Source: Pacificimonas pallii (lineage in GTDB: Bacteria; Pseudomonadota; Alphaproteobacteria; Sphingomonadales; Sphingomonadaceae). Taken from it: DNA of 54,185 nt. The notes under the pieces are model-generated. The model was not told the origin of the DNA. It made no database searches and was given only the letters and a program-made list of their open reading frames with translations. The position numbers and the translations under genes were made by a program. Positions 22,210-31,201 of this stretch are shown in pieces (the first letter of the stretch is position 1; each line of letters begins with the position of its first letter). The stretch lies in contig NZ_JAGSPA010000006.1 of assembly GCF_019204005.1 (NCBI RefSeq), positions 1 through 54,185 of the forward strand, read 5' to 3'.

Positions 22210-22275
22210 ACGCTCGGCTTTGCCTCGCGCCCCTCTCCGGCCGCTGCGCGGCCACCTCTCCCCGGCGGGGAGAGG
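22210..22275. repeat. 66-bp repeat, copy 2
   Basis: A direct copy of 21506..21571 with a single difference (CTTTGCC for CTCTGCC). It carries the same two hairpins and lies 26 bases after the 8-bp array. Confidence 0.85.
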
Positions 22276-22370
22276 GGGTGTGGGGGCCCGCATCGCTTGC
22301 GACCCTTTCCGGGCGGGCGGGGCGGAAAAAGGACTGTCCTACAGGTGGCGGGATCGGTGATACTGCCGGG

Positions 22371-23243
22371 ATGAGCGACTGGATCGAGGGCGGGGCGGGG
22401 CCGGATGCCGCCGGGGCGGGGCAGGGTTTGCCCGGATGTGGACATGTGCCTGTGCCGGATACGCACCGGCCCGGGCGGGATGCGGCGCGCGCGCCTGACG
22501 GGCTCGCCGAATGCCGGTCCGAACGGCAGCACCGGCATGACGGGTGGACGGCGGTGCGGCAGGCGAAGTTCCTGAACCGGCTGGCGGAGACGGGGGTAAT
22601 CTCTGACGCATGTGCGATGGTGGGAATGTCGACGACCTCCGCCTATCGGATGCGGCAGCGGAGCGAGGGCTTCGCGCGGGCGTGGGAACAGGCGCTGGAC
22701 CGGGCGACGGTGGAGCTGGAGGCGATCGCTTTTGAACGCGCGGTCAATGGCGTCGAGGAAGACATTATCCATTATGGCAAGAAGGTCGGGACGCGGCGGC
22801 GCTATTCCGACACGCTGCTGAAACTGCTGTTGCAGCGGCGGCGGCCGGAAGCGTTCGGCGCCGCAGAGGGCGCGGGCGGGTCGCTGCGCGATGCGAACGG
22901 ACGGCTGCCGTGGCAGCGGGAGGTGGCGGCCGTATTGAAGGACGAGCCGGACCTGGTGCTGTGCGATGAACAGGGCGCGCCGATCCTGGACGTGGATACG
23001 GGCGAAGCGCTGTCGGCGCAGGCGCGGTCGCTGCAGGCGCTGCAAAGGCTGCGCGCGGGGCAGGCGGAGGCGCATTCGCAGCTGGAACAATATCTGATCG
23101 AGGCGGAGGCAGAGCGGGCGGCGAGCGGCTGGGTCACCGTGCGCGTGCGGATCGGCGATGAGGGCGCGGTCTATGATGAAGCGGGCGACGTCTTTGCGGT
23201 GATGACGGATGACGCACGGGCGCGGTGGGATGCGGGGCGGTGA
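22371..23243 (+). CDS. HTH protein resembling terminase small subunit, function unknown
   Basis: A 290-residue protein. After a Gly/Pro-rich first 60 residues it has a helix-turn-helix-like block, KFLNRLAETGVISDACAMVG and MSTTSAYRMRQRSEGFARAW, which resembles small terminase subunits and related DNA-binding proteins common in sphingomonads. The C-terminal half is a charged, helical, probably coiled-coil region (AQARSLQALQRLRAGQAEAH). The ATG at 22371 is preferred, because the frame extends upstream only through the 8-bp repeat. No large terminase or other phage gene is nearby, so a packaging role is unlikely. Convergent with the nuclease-fold gene that follows. Confidence 0.7.
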   Translation: MSDWIEGGAGPDAAGAGQGLPGCGHVPVPDTHRPGRDAARAPDGLAECRSERQHRHDGWTAVRQAKFLNRLAETGVISDACAMVGMSTTSAYRMRQRSEGFARAWEQALDRATVELEAIAFERAVNGVEEDIIHYGKKVGTRRRYSDTLLKLLLQRRRPEAFGAAEGAGGSLRDANGRLPWQREVAAVLKDEPDLVLCDEQGAPILDVDTGEALSAQARSLQALQRLRAGQAEAHSQLEQYLIEAEAERAASGWVTVRVRIGDEGAVYDEAGDVFAVMTDDARARWDAGR

Positions 23244-23273
23244 GGGGGGAGGCAGGCGCGCGATGAGGCGGCG

Positions 23274-24380
23274 TTACTCCGCGGTCTGCGTCTCGTCCTC
23301 GCCCTCGGCCATTTCCTCGGCCTGTTGCGCGCGGCCCTCGGATAGCTGTTCGGCGGCGTCTTCGATGGTTTCCGCGTCGGCGGTGGGGGCGGTCTGCTCA
23401 TCCTCCATAACGGCGGGGGCGAGGCAGAGCGTGGCGGTGACCGGAAAATGGTCGCTGCCGATCTTGCCGAGGCGTTCGAAGCTGACCAGGCCGAATTCGG
23501 GGGTGAAAAAGATGTGGTCGAGCGGCCAGCGGGCAAGCGGGACCTTCGCATTGTAGGTCGCGAAATAGCCGCGGCCGATGCGCGGGTCGAGCGTGCCCGA
23601 AAGCTCCTGAAACAGGCGCGTCGTGTCGGACCAGGCAACGTCGTTGAGGTCGCCCGCGACGATGGCGGGCAGCGGGGACCTGGCGACGTCGCGCGCGGTC
23701 AGCACCAGCTCCGCATCGCGCGGGCCGGAATCCTTGCCCGGGATCGGCGGGCGCGGATGAATGGCGAACAGGCGGAACGCCGCGCCGCCCGGCAATGTGA
23801 CGTCGGCGGCGATGGAGGGAATGTCGGGCTCTACCATGAACCGCGTCGACATCGCCCCGACAGGCATGCGGGAATAGAGCGCCATGCCATAGGTATTATC
23901 GAGCGGGTGCAGCCGCTGGTGCGGATAGGCGGCGGTCGCCGGAGCAAGCGCATCGGTCCAGAACCGGTCCGTCTCCACAGCCAGGATGATGTCGGGATCA
24001 CGCTCGGCAAGGAGGGCGAGCAGAGGCGCGGTGTCGCGGTTGGTCTGCAGGACATTGACCATCAGGATGGTCACCTGCTGGTCCGCGGGGCACTTATCGA
24101 TGCTGGCCGCCTGTACCGGGGCGAGGGCGGCATAGGGCGCGATGCGCACGGCCTGATACGCAAAGGCGAGCGCGGCAACGGCGATACCGGCCCAGTGCGC
24201 GCGCCAGCCGAGCGCGAACAGAACGCCGCCGGAGAGGAACAGCAGCGCCGCGATCTGCACGCGCGGGAACTCCATCGCGCGGACCCACCATTCGTCAGTG
24301 GATATCAGCGGCAGGAGCGTGGCGAGCGCGAGGATCATGACGACCGCCCGCACCAGCCATGTGATGACCGACCTCAGCAA
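23274..24380 (-). CDS. Membrane-anchored endonuclease/exonuclease/phosphatase family protein
   Basis: A 368-residue protein with three hydrophobic segments in the first 90 residues, then an EEP-fold domain. EEP landmarks are ILMVNVLQTNRD, DIILAVETD, VAGDLNDVAWSDTT, WPLDHIFFT and GSDHFPVTATL, carrying the Asp, Asn and His residues that bind metal and phosphate. The catalytic part should face the periplasm. The last 45 residues are a highly acidic tail. Family members cut DNA, phospholipids or phosphoinositides, and the substrate cannot be told here. It lies 6 bases after the dienelactone hydrolase gene, in the same direction. Confidence 0.88.
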   Translation of the reverse strand: MLRSVITWLVRAVVMILALATLLPLISTDEWWVRAMEFPRVQIAALLFLSGGVLFALGWRAHWAGIAVAALAFAYQAVRIAPYAALAPVQAASIDKCPADQQVTILMVNVLQTNRDTAPLLALLAERDPDIILAVETDRFWTDALAPATAAYPHQRLHPLDNTYGMALYSRMPVGAMSTRFMVEPDIPSIAADVTLPGGAAFRLFAIHPRPPIPGKDSGPRDAELVLTARDVARSPLPAIVAGDLNDVAWSDTTRLFQELSGTLDPRIGRGYFATYNAKVPLARWPLDHIFFTPEFGLVSFERLGKIGSDHFPVTATLCLAPAVMEDEQTAPTADAETIEDAAEQLSEGRAQQAEEMAEGEDETQTAE

Positions 24381-24386
24381 GACGGA

Positions 24387-25100
24387 TTAGCTGCCGATAT
24401 GTTCGGAAAGGAAGGCGGTGAGGGCGCGCCATGAGCGGGCATCGGCCCTGGCATCATAGGCCATGCCGTCGGCCTTGGCATTGGCGTCCCTGTTGGTGAA
24501 GCTGTGCACGGCATGGCCGTAGGCGGTGAGCGTCCAGTCCGCGCCGCGCGCGGACAGCTCCTTCGCAACGGCCTCGACATGTTCGGGCGGGGCCATCGGG
24601 TCGTCCCAGCCATGGTGGATGGCGACGCTGCTGTGGATCTGCGGCTCGTCCAGACCCTCGGGCGCGCCGAGCAGGCCATGGAAGCTGATGCTGGCCTTCA
24701 CCCGCGCGCCGGCGCGGGCGGTGTCGATCGCGCACAGCCCGCCGAAGCAATAGCCCATCACGGCCATGCGGTCCGCATCGACCGCGTCATGCGCGGCAAA
24801 GGCGTTGACGAGCGAGAGCAGGCGGCCGCGCAGTTTGGCGCGGTCGTCCTTCAGCGGCATCATCAGGGCCGTGTTTTCCTCCTGCGTGGTGCCGCGCTTC
24901 GCATCGCCGTAAAGGTCGCAGGCAATGCCGATATAGCCGAGCCCGGCAAGCGCGCGGGCGGCGCCTTCCTCATGCGGGGAGCGGCCTGACCATTGATGGT
25001 AGATCAGCACCGCCGGGTGCGGGCCGGTCCCCTCAGGCAGGACGACGAGATTCTTTAGCGTGGCCCCGTCATGGGCGACATCGACGATGAGTTCAGTCAT
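24387..25100 (-). CDS. Dienelactone hydrolase family protein
   Basis: A 237-residue alpha/beta hydrolase of the dienelactone hydrolase family. The triad is visible: nucleophile Cys in GYCFGG, Asp in HHGWDDPMAPPEH and His in YGHAVHSFTN. Oxyanion-side residues lie in LIYHQWSG. No signal peptide is present, so it acts in the cytoplasm. The physiological substrate is unknown, since the family hydrolyses lactones and esters. The gene follows the phosphotransferase gene by 3 bases and precedes the EEP gene by 6, so the three form one transcript. Confidence 0.92.
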   Translation of the reverse strand: MTELIVDVAHDGATLKNLVVLPEGTGPHPAVLIYHQWSGRSPHEEGAARALAGLGYIGIACDLYGDAKRGTTQEENTALMMPLKDDRAKLRGRLLSLVNAFAAHDAVDADRMAVMGYCFGGLCAIDTARAGARVKASISFHGLLGAPEGLDEPQIHSSVAIHHGWDDPMAPPEHVEAVAKELSARGADWTLTAYGHAVHSFTNRDANAKADGMAYDARADARSWRALTAFLSEHIGS

Positions 25101-25103
25101 GGA

Positions 25104-26171
25104 TCAGGCTCCGGCTTTTTTGGCTTGTTCCCATGCTAGACGCCCGAGCGGCTCCACCCGTTCCGACATGGCGGCGGCATGTTTGCTGCTGGCGGTGCCG
25201 CGAATGTGTCGGCCCTTGATCCCGTGAATGATCGCGCACAGGCGGAACATGTTGTACGCCATATAGAAATCGACGTTCGGGACCGTGCTGCGCCCGGTGC
25301 GTTCGCAATAGGCCGTAACATATTCTTCTTCCGTGGGAATGTTCACCGCGGCCAGATCGCGGCCCACCAGTCCGGCGGTTTCCTCGGGCGGCATGCGGTA
25401 CATCATGGCGTGATAGGTGAAGTCCGCCAGCGGGTCGCCAAGCGTGCTCAATTCCCAGTCGAGGACGGCAATGACGCGCGGTTCGGTGGGATGAAAAACC
25501 ATATTGTCGGCGCGGTAGTCGCCGTGGACCACGCGGGCGGGGCCTTCGTCGGGAAGGTTGGCGGGCAGCCATTCGCACAGGCGGTCCATCTCCTCGAAAT
25601 GCCCCGCCTCCTCATCGGCCTGATATTGACCGCCCCAGCGGGAAATCTGCCGCGCGAGGTAGTTTTCTTTCTTGCCGAAGTCGCCAAGGCCGATCCGGTC
25701 GGGTTCGAAATTGTGCAGGTCGGCCAGCGTCCTGTTCATGGCGTCGAAATAGAGGTGGCGCTCGGCGGTATCGACTTCGGGGAAGGTCGTGTCCCAGAAG
25801 ATACGGCCATCGGCCATGTCCATGATGTAGAACCACGTGCCGATGACCGCCTCGTCCTGACACAGGCCATAGGTGCGGGGCGCCGGGAATTGCTGTGCGC
25901 CAAGCGCGGTGATGACCTTATATTCCCGGTCGACGGCATGGGCGGATTTCAGCAGCTTGCCCGGCGGCTTGCGGCGCATGACGTAGGTTTTCGCAGGCGT
26001 CGTCAGCTTGTAGGTCGGGTTCGACTGCCCGCCCTTGAACTGCGCGACCGTCAGCGGGCCGGAAAAGCCCTCCACATTGGCATTCATCCAGTCCTCAAGC
26101 CGGGCTTCGTCGAACCTGTGCGCCTCCCGCACCTCCTGCGTTCCGGAGAACTGATCCTGCTTGCTGGTCAT
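25104..26171 (-). CDS. Phosphotransferase family protein (ACAD10/APH-like)
   Basis: A 355-residue kinase-fold protein related to aminoglycoside phosphotransferases and the N-terminal part of ACAD10. The ATP-grasp of the N-lobe includes QFKGGQSNPTYKL and TYVMRRKP. The catalytic loop is VVHGDYRADNMVFHP and the metal site is VLDWELSTLGDPLADF. The start at 26171 (MTSKQDQF) gives the normal family length. ACAD10-type kinases act on 4-hydroxy acids before beta-oxidation, so a similar role in catabolism is plausible but unproved. First gene of a three-gene operon, divergent from the DUF2236 gene. Confidence 0.9.
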   Translation of the reverse strand: MTSKQDQFSGTQEVREAHRFDEARLEDWMNANVEGFSGPLTVAQFKGGQSNPTYKLTTPAKTYVMRRKPPGKLLKSAHAVDREYKVITALGAQQFPAPRTYGLCQDEAVIGTWFYIMDMADGRIFWDTTFPEVDTAERHLYFDAMNRTLADLHNFEPDRIGLGDFGKKENYLARQISRWGGQYQADEEAGHFEEMDRLCEWLPANLPDEGPARVVHGDYRADNMVFHPTEPRVIAVLDWELSTLGDPLADFTYHAMMYRMPPEETAGLVGRDLAAVNIPTEEEYVTAYCERTGRSTVPNVDFYMAYNMFRLCAIIHGIKGRHIRGTASSKHAAAMSERVEPLGRLAWEQAKKAGA

Positions 26172-26268
26172 GGTGCCTCCGCTCGGTGCCTGGTCGCGGT
26201 CATATGTGACGGGAAGCCGCAGGGTTGAAAAGGGCGCGATTTCGGGAGGTAGTCTATAGGGTAATCCG

Positions 26269-27105
26269 ATGAACCCGCTCCGTGCCTCCATCGCGAAGGA
26301 AGTCCGCGCCATGTTTGCGGCGGATGACGCACAGCCCGGTTCAGCGGGAGACAGTTTCGAACCGGGCATCGGCCTGTTCGCTGAGGGCGCGGTCGCGCGC
26401 GACGTGCACCGCGACGTGACCACGATGATGATCGGCGGCGTGTCGGCGCTGTTCCTGCAGATGCTGCACCCCGGCGCGCTGGGCGGCGTGTGGGACCATA
26501 GCGATTTCAGGAATGACATGCTGGGACGGCTGCGCCGGACGGCGCGGTTCATCGCGGTCACAACCTATGGCCGGCAGGAGGATGCCGACAGGGTCATTGC
26601 GCGGGTCCGGCGGGTGCATGACCATGTGCACGGCACATTGCCGGACGGCACGCCCTACAGCGCGAACGATCCGCACCTCTTAACATGGGTGCATGTAACG
26701 GAACTGATCAGTTTTCTGCGCGCGTGGCGACGCTACCACAACCCGAACATCAGCCGCGCGGACCAGGACCGCTATTTCGCTGAGAACGCGATCGTCGCCG
26801 AGCGGCTGGGCGCGAAGGATGTGCCGCGGACGCTGCATCAGGCGGAAGTCTATTTGAAGATGGTGCGGGAAGAATTGCGCGCCGATGCGCGTGTCCGCGA
26901 AGTCGCGGGCGTCCTGCTGGCGCACCGCGCCGACAAGGCGGCGGCCCAGCCGGTCGTCGACCTGCTGATGCGCGCGGGCCAGGACATGATGCCCGACTGG
27001 GCCCAGCGCCTGCACCGCGTCCGCTGGCGCCCCGGCGAACGCATCGCCGTGCGCATTGGAGCGGGCGGACTGACGAAAACCGTGGGCTGGGCGATGTCGG
27101 GATAG
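26269..27105 (+). CDS. DUF2236 / MpaB-like oxygenase family protein
   Basis: A 278-residue protein of the DUF2236 family, named for the fungal oxygenase MpaB and related to the latex-clearing protein fold. Family residues are visible in VARDVHRDVTTMMIGG, FLQMLHPGALGGVWDHSDF and HLLTWVHVTELISFL, which carry the histidines expected to bind haem. Length is typical. It is divergent from the phosphotransferase operon with a 97-base gap. The substrate is unknown. Confidence 0.9.
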   Translation: MNPLRASIAKEVRAMFAADDAQPGSAGDSFEPGIGLFAEGAVARDVHRDVTTMMIGGVSALFLQMLHPGALGGVWDHSDFRNDMLGRLRRTARFIAVTTYGRQEDADRVIARVRRVHDHVHGTLPDGTPYSANDPHLLTWVHVTELISFLRAWRRYHNPNISRADQDRYFAENAIVAERLGAKDVPRTLHQAEVYLKMVREELRADARVREVAGVLLAHRADKAAAQPVVDLLMRAGQDMMPDWAQRLHRVRWRPGERIAVRIGAGGLTKTVGWAMSG

Positions 27106-27180
27106 GGCTGGCGGCTGGCCGGTCACGTCACCGGTAGCGATGAGGGGCTGCCGCTGCCCCCTCCTTCATCCGTTTCCCAT

Positions 27181-27771
27181 TCACTTGCCCAGAAGGCGGA
27201 ACAGGGTTTCCTGATCGGGCATGCCCGTTGCTTCCAGACCTTCGCGCTTCTGAAAGCCGGCAAGGCTGGCGACGAGGTCAGCGTCCGCTTTCGCATTGAC
27301 CTGGCCGACGAGAAGGTCGCGCGTGGAAAGGGCACGCTTCACCCGGCCGATGGTCGCGGCATAGAGGCGTATCCGCGTTTCACCATTGGCGACGGTCCGC
27401 CGCGGGCTCGCCACTTTCAGCCGTCCCGGTTTCAGGCTTTCCACCATCCGGCCGGCAACCTCGAACAATCGCATTGACGGGTTGGCTTTGCAGAACTGGG
27501 TGATCGAGGCGGTCAGATAGAGCGGGTCCTGCCAGGGGAGCAGCTCGTACGTATCCGCCTCATAGCGGTTCGCTGCCGACAGATAGCCCGAGAACCAGCC
27601 CATGGCCGCCGCCGTCCGCATATTGCGCGAATTCATCGCGCCCGTGAACTCGCGGCAGGGCAGGGCTCCCGCCCCCTTGACGGCGAAGCGGTTCTTGCCG
27701 TCGCCGGCCGCGGCCTGTGCTGGCAAGGCCAGCAACAGTCCCGCGACCACGACAAACCAGGCCGCCCTCAT
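27181..27771 (-). CDS. Secreted protein with peptidoglycan-binding-like C-terminus, unknown function
   Basis: A 196-residue exported protein. The start at 27771 is chosen because its ATG overlaps the stop of the preceding nuclease gene (ATGA, 27768..27771) and leads straight into a signal peptide, MRAAWFVVVAGLLLALPAQA. Two Cys (LPCREF and ITQFCKAN) could form a disulfide. The C-terminal 40 residues, with LAGFQKREGLEATGMPDQET, resemble the PG_binding_1 fold. Coupling to the secreted nuclease suggests a shared extracytoplasmic role. Confidence 0.8.
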   Translation of the reverse strand: MRAAWFVVVAGLLLALPAQAAAGDGKNRFAVKGAGALPCREFTGAMNSRNMRTAAAMGWFSGYLSAANRYEADTYELLPWQDPLYLTASITQFCKANPSMRLFEVAGRMVESLKPGRLKVASPRRTVANGETRIRLYAATIGRVKRALSTRDLLVGQVNAKADADLVASLAGFQKREGLEATGMPDQETLFRLLGK

Positions 27772-30122
27772 ACGACCATCCTGCGACGACGCCATGCCAG
27801 CGCCGCCACGGACAGGCCAAGCAGGCCCAGTATCCCCGGCGCGGAAACCGCCGCCGCTTCGATCAGGAAACTGGCGATCAGCGCGTCATGGTCCGACGGC
27901 GCCCCGAAAAATTCGCTATTCGCGTGCACGATATCGAATTGCGGATCGAGGCCGAGCAGCGCCTGGGTGACAAGGATGTGATCCAGAAGCTGGGAATTGC
28001 CGTCAAAGATGAAACTATAGGCGTCGAGCTGACCGGCCAGCAGGTCCGCAAGATCCGTCAGCACCTGTTCACCGCCGATGCCGCGCAGGATTTCAAGCGG
28101 CGAGAAGAAGCTGAACTCGTTAAGGTCGCCCAACGTGATGACCTTCGCCAGCGGATTGTCGGCCAGCAGCGTATCGACAAGCGCGTTGACAAAGGCGGCC
28201 TGCGCCCTGCGTTCATCCTCGCCGCTATTGATCGGCGGCTGTACGGCACCGAATAGCGGGGACGAGCCCAACTTCGAACTGAAATGATTGTTGATGAGCG
28301 TCACGGTCTCGCCGTTGAAGACAAACTCCGCGACCAGCGGCTTGCGGGACCCCGCAAAGGCAGGGTCAGTGGTCGCACCGTCCGGAAACGCGACGGAATC
28401 CTCGACAAGGTCGACCCGGTCCGCAAGGTACAGATAGGCGTTGCGGATATTGCCGCCGGGTTGACCGCCGGCGGTACCGTCCTGCGGCGCCACCTCGGCG
28501 AAGGCGTAGCGCGGGCCGCCCGCCGCGGCGATGGCCTCGACCAGCGTCTGCAGGGTCAATGTGGCATCCGTCGTACCGTCGTTGAAACTGCCCGAACTGT
28601 CCTGGATTTCCTGCAGCGCGATGATATCCGGCGCGCCCATATTGTTGGCGATCTGCGCTCCGAGAGCCGCGAATTTGCCATCGGCGATATCGCTGTCTCC
28701 ATCCGCGTCATTCGCATCGAGATTGAGAACGTTGAAACTCGCCACGGTCAGGCGGTCTCCGCCCGCATCAATGGTCGTCGTCTCCGGCACGAGATTGCCT
28801 GCCTGCACCACATCGACGGACTGGCCGTCCAGGGGCACGATTTCGTAATTTCCGAAATTATAGCCCAGCACGCCCTCAACATCGCCGATCTGGTCGCCGA
28901 CGCTGGCCGCCGTCGCCTGGCCGCCCTGCAGCTGAATCCGCTCCGGATTGAAATCGCCTTCGGAAATGGTCAGTCCGCCGCGGGCGTTCACGCCCGTCGC
29001 GCCGGCACCGCCGTTCGCCACCACGAAGGTTTCTCCGAACCGGTTGGTCGGCCCTACGGCCGCCGCGTTTTCGACGGTGACGATCATGCCCTCCATCGAT
29101 TCGTAAAAGTCGATGCCGTCATTTTCAGGGTCGAACGCGGCGAAATTATCGTCATCAATAATTTGCGTGGGGGCCATACGGCCCGATGCGCCCAGAACGA
29201 CGGCGGCCGGAAGCGCGTTGCCGCTGGAATTCACGGTCAGTGAATCGGGCCGCGCGATCTGCGTCTGCGACAGATTGCCGGTACGGGCGCCGCCGGGAAT
29301 GAATTCCGAGACACGGCCGGAAATGGTGACATCGTCACCCGCGGTGACGGTCGGTGCGCCGCCGGTGAAGACAAAGATGGCGTCCGATGTCGCGACATTG
29401 CCGTCACCCGCCGCATCCTGCACGTAAAAGCCATTGCGCGCGATGCTGGTGACGATGCCGGAGGTGGTGACCGTGCGTCCTTCGAGCGGGCTGGTCTGGG
29501 CGGCCCCCTGAATGTCGTAAATCGCTGTCAGGTCACCCGATGGCGGCGGCGGTGGTGGTGGCGGTGCGCCCGTGAAGCTTTGGCCGGCATTCACCATGTT
29601 GCGAGTCGCGGTCTGCGGCGCGGCCCATGTGAAGTCGCCGGGAGCCGAACCGCTGCCCGTGCGCTGCAACGAGAAACCGACCGGCGTCGAACTCGATTCG
29701 CGAACGCCGACATCGACGCTCGTCATTCCGCCCGCGGGGCCGCTGGCGGCTGTGAAACTGCCTTCATAGCTCAGAAATTCAACAACGCTGCCACCGTTGT
29801 CGACCAGTGCGAAGCCATCCGGTCCGCCATTCTGCAGGCCCACCGCGTCGAACGACAAAAAGCCGAAGCCGCCGGAAACATCGCCGAACGTTCCGCCAAG
29901 ATTGATCGTATTGTAAACGCTGCGCCGACTTGCAGTGCCATTATAGAGCGCCAGGGACCAGCCATCCAGACTGTCGCCGGCCGATCCGGCAAGCTCGATG
30001 AACTCGCCGACATCGGCATTCCGATTGTCATAATGGAATTCGTTCACGAACACGATCGCGGACGTTGATACCGGCATCGTAACGATTGCGGTGCTCAGCA
30101 TCAGTTTTGAGATGATACGCAT
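27768..30122 (-). CDS. Extracellular nuclease: lamin-tail, OB-fold and EEP domains with PEP-CTERM anchor
   Basis: A 784-residue exported protein resembling ExeM/NucH-type nucleases. Order: signal peptide (KLMLSTAIVTMPVSTSA), a lamin-tail domain (FVNEFHYDNRNADVGEFIEL), a run of prolines, an OB-like domain (GRTVTTSGIVTSIARNGFYV), then an EEP nuclease domain (VASFNVLNLDANDADG, DIIALQEIQD, TLGDLNEFSF, LLDHILVT and PSDHDALIASF). It ends with a PEP-CTERM-like sorting tail, SAPGILGLLGLSVAALAW and RRRR, which an exosortase elsewhere in the genome would process. The start at 30122 gives the signal peptide its proper position. It should act on DNA at the cell surface or outside the cell. It is coupled to the secreted protein at 27181. 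Confidence 0.92.
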   Translation of the reverse strand: MRIISKLMLSTAIVTMPVSTSAIVFVNEFHYDNRNADVGEFIELAGSAGDSLDGWSLALYNGTASRRSVYNTINLGGTFGDVSGGFGFLSFDAVGLQNGGPDGFALVDNGGSVVEFLSYEGSFTAASGPAGGMTSVDVGVRESSSTPVGFSLQRTGSGSAPGDFTWAAPQTATRNMVNAGQSFTGAPPPPPPPPSGDLTAIYDIQGAAQTSPLEGRTVTTSGIVTSIARNGFYVQDAAGDGNVATSDAIFVFTGGAPTVTAGDDVTISGRVSEFIPGGARTGNLSQTQIARPDSLTVNSSGNALPAAVVLGASGRMAPTQIIDDDNFAAFDPENDGIDFYESMEGMIVTVENAAAVGPTNRFGETFVVANGGAGATGVNARGGLTISEGDFNPERIQLQGGQATAASVGDQIGDVEGVLGYNFGNYEIVPLDGQSVDVVQAGNLVPETTTIDAGGDRLTVASFNVLNLDANDADGDSDIADGKFAALGAQIANNMGAPDIIALQEIQDSSGSFNDGTTDATLTLQTLVEAIAAAGGPRYAFAEVAPQDGTAGGQPGGNIRNAYLYLADRVDLVEDSVAFPDGATTDPAFAGSRKPLVAEFVFNGETVTLINNHFSSKLGSSPLFGAVQPPINSGEDERRAQAAFVNALVDTLLADNPLAKVITLGDLNEFSFFSPLEILRGIGGEQVLTDLADLLAGQLDAYSFIFDGNSQLLDHILVTQALLGLDPQFDIVHANSEFFGAPSDHDALIASFLIEAAAVSAPGILGLLGLSVAALAWRRRRMVV

Positions 30123-30607
30123 AGTTTCATACCCTGTTTGGCTAGTGCGGTTTTGACAGAAGTGCAGTCTAGGGAAGTTCCGCAATTGCCGGTAGGTAGT
30201 TGGTAATTAAGTTTTTAAGACATTTTTGCGCTGCTTTGGGCTTACCGGCGAGACAGCCATTCGCCCCGATCGTGCGGGACAGCGCTTCACCCAAACGGCG
30301 AAGGCGCCACGTCCCCTGGCAGACCGAGAAATTTCAGGGACACTGAAGTTACAGCGATGCTACGCCTTCATTCATGGAATGATGGTTGCGGCAGCGCCGC
30401 AACCGGAGCCGACCACCGTGCGGGGGCAGCGCAATTGACCGCGCCGGTCGCTTGCGCGGTCCGGCAGATGCAACCGCCCGCCACCGGCGGTGGGCGGCGG
30501 CGTGCGGCCGCAAAAATTGGGATGCTGCCGCTATAATCAATAGCTATGGTGTTCCTGTAATCCTACGATCAGGAAAAACCGGGTATCAGGGAAGGGGGGG
30601 CGATAAT
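30123..30607. other. Intergenic region, no gene seen
   Basis: This 485-base gap lies between the nuclease gene and the divergent small membrane protein and must hold both promoters. It contains a GC-rich hairpin, CCACC-GGC-GGTGG, at 30481..30493. Short frames here show no family features. Confidence 0.6.
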
Positions 30608-31000
30608 ATGACTTTACGCACCATAACAATCAAACATGGTCTGATTTTTATACTGGCAGGGCTGCTGATCACCTATCATGTGGTGACGACTTATCAGCTT
30701 TATGCGAATTTTCCTGATTTTTCAAACATACAGTTCATACAATTCATACTGAAAATTGCAGTAGCCTTAAGCTTATGCATGGTCATATGGGGCAGTGTCA
30801 CAGGCAGGAAGTGGGTATTGTGGGTGATGTGGATCAGCATCCTGTCGCTAATTGCCAGTCAATATTGGCTACACTTTAACCCGCAATCCGCGGAACTTGC
30901 GATGGCGGAAGCCCTATCCGAAAAGTCGGTCTTTTCTTATTTGCGGGGGCTTATTTTTCCAAGCGCAATCACTCTGCTTTTCCCTGGCCGGAAGTCATAG
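30608..31000 (+). CDS. Small membrane protein, unknown function
   Basis: A 130-residue protein with four predicted membrane segments: near 12-28 (LIFILAGLLITYHVVTT), 43-62, 68-86 (WVLWVMWISILSLIAS) and a last one around 112-126. The start at 30608 has a purine-rich GGGAAGGGG stretch upstream. Its base composition is lower in GC than the neighbouring genes, and it uses more A/T-ending codons. No family is recognised. It stands alone between two PEP-CTERM genes. Confidence 0.7.
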   Translation: MTLRTITIKHGLIFILAGLLITYHVVTTYQLYANFPDFSNIQFIQFILKIAVALSLCMVIWGSVTGRKWVLWVMWISILSLIASQYWLHFNPQSAELAMAEALSEKSVFSYLRGLIFPSAITLLFPGRKS

Positions 31001-31201
31001 GCGTTCGCTGCCGGTTTAGATTTGAATACGGAGGAGGCGTCCGGGGAGGCAGGCATGAAGTGTCGGTGGGCTTTACACTTTTGCCCTGGCGCGGACGCGC
31101 TCGTTTTGAAAACGTAACGGAAATGCGTGCTTAGACATCTGGCACGGCGGTTGCATGTTGATGTTCCGTAACGATCATCCGATCAGTAAAGGAATTTCAC
31201 A

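Noticed and set aside
21869..22360. Long frames rich in GCWDAGML (plus strand) and SIPASQHP (minus strand) repeats
   Set aside because: They are produced by the 8-bp tandem repeat, which is open in every frame. They have no other protein features and no ribosome site.
22371..24380. Prophage remnant
   Set aside because: Only one terminase-like HTH protein is present. No large terminase, portal, capsid or integrase is recognisable nearby.
30226..30438. A 70-residue plus-strand frame in the gap after the nuclease gene
   Set aside because: It has no ribosome site, no conserved block, and a composition typical of non-coding GC-rich DNA.
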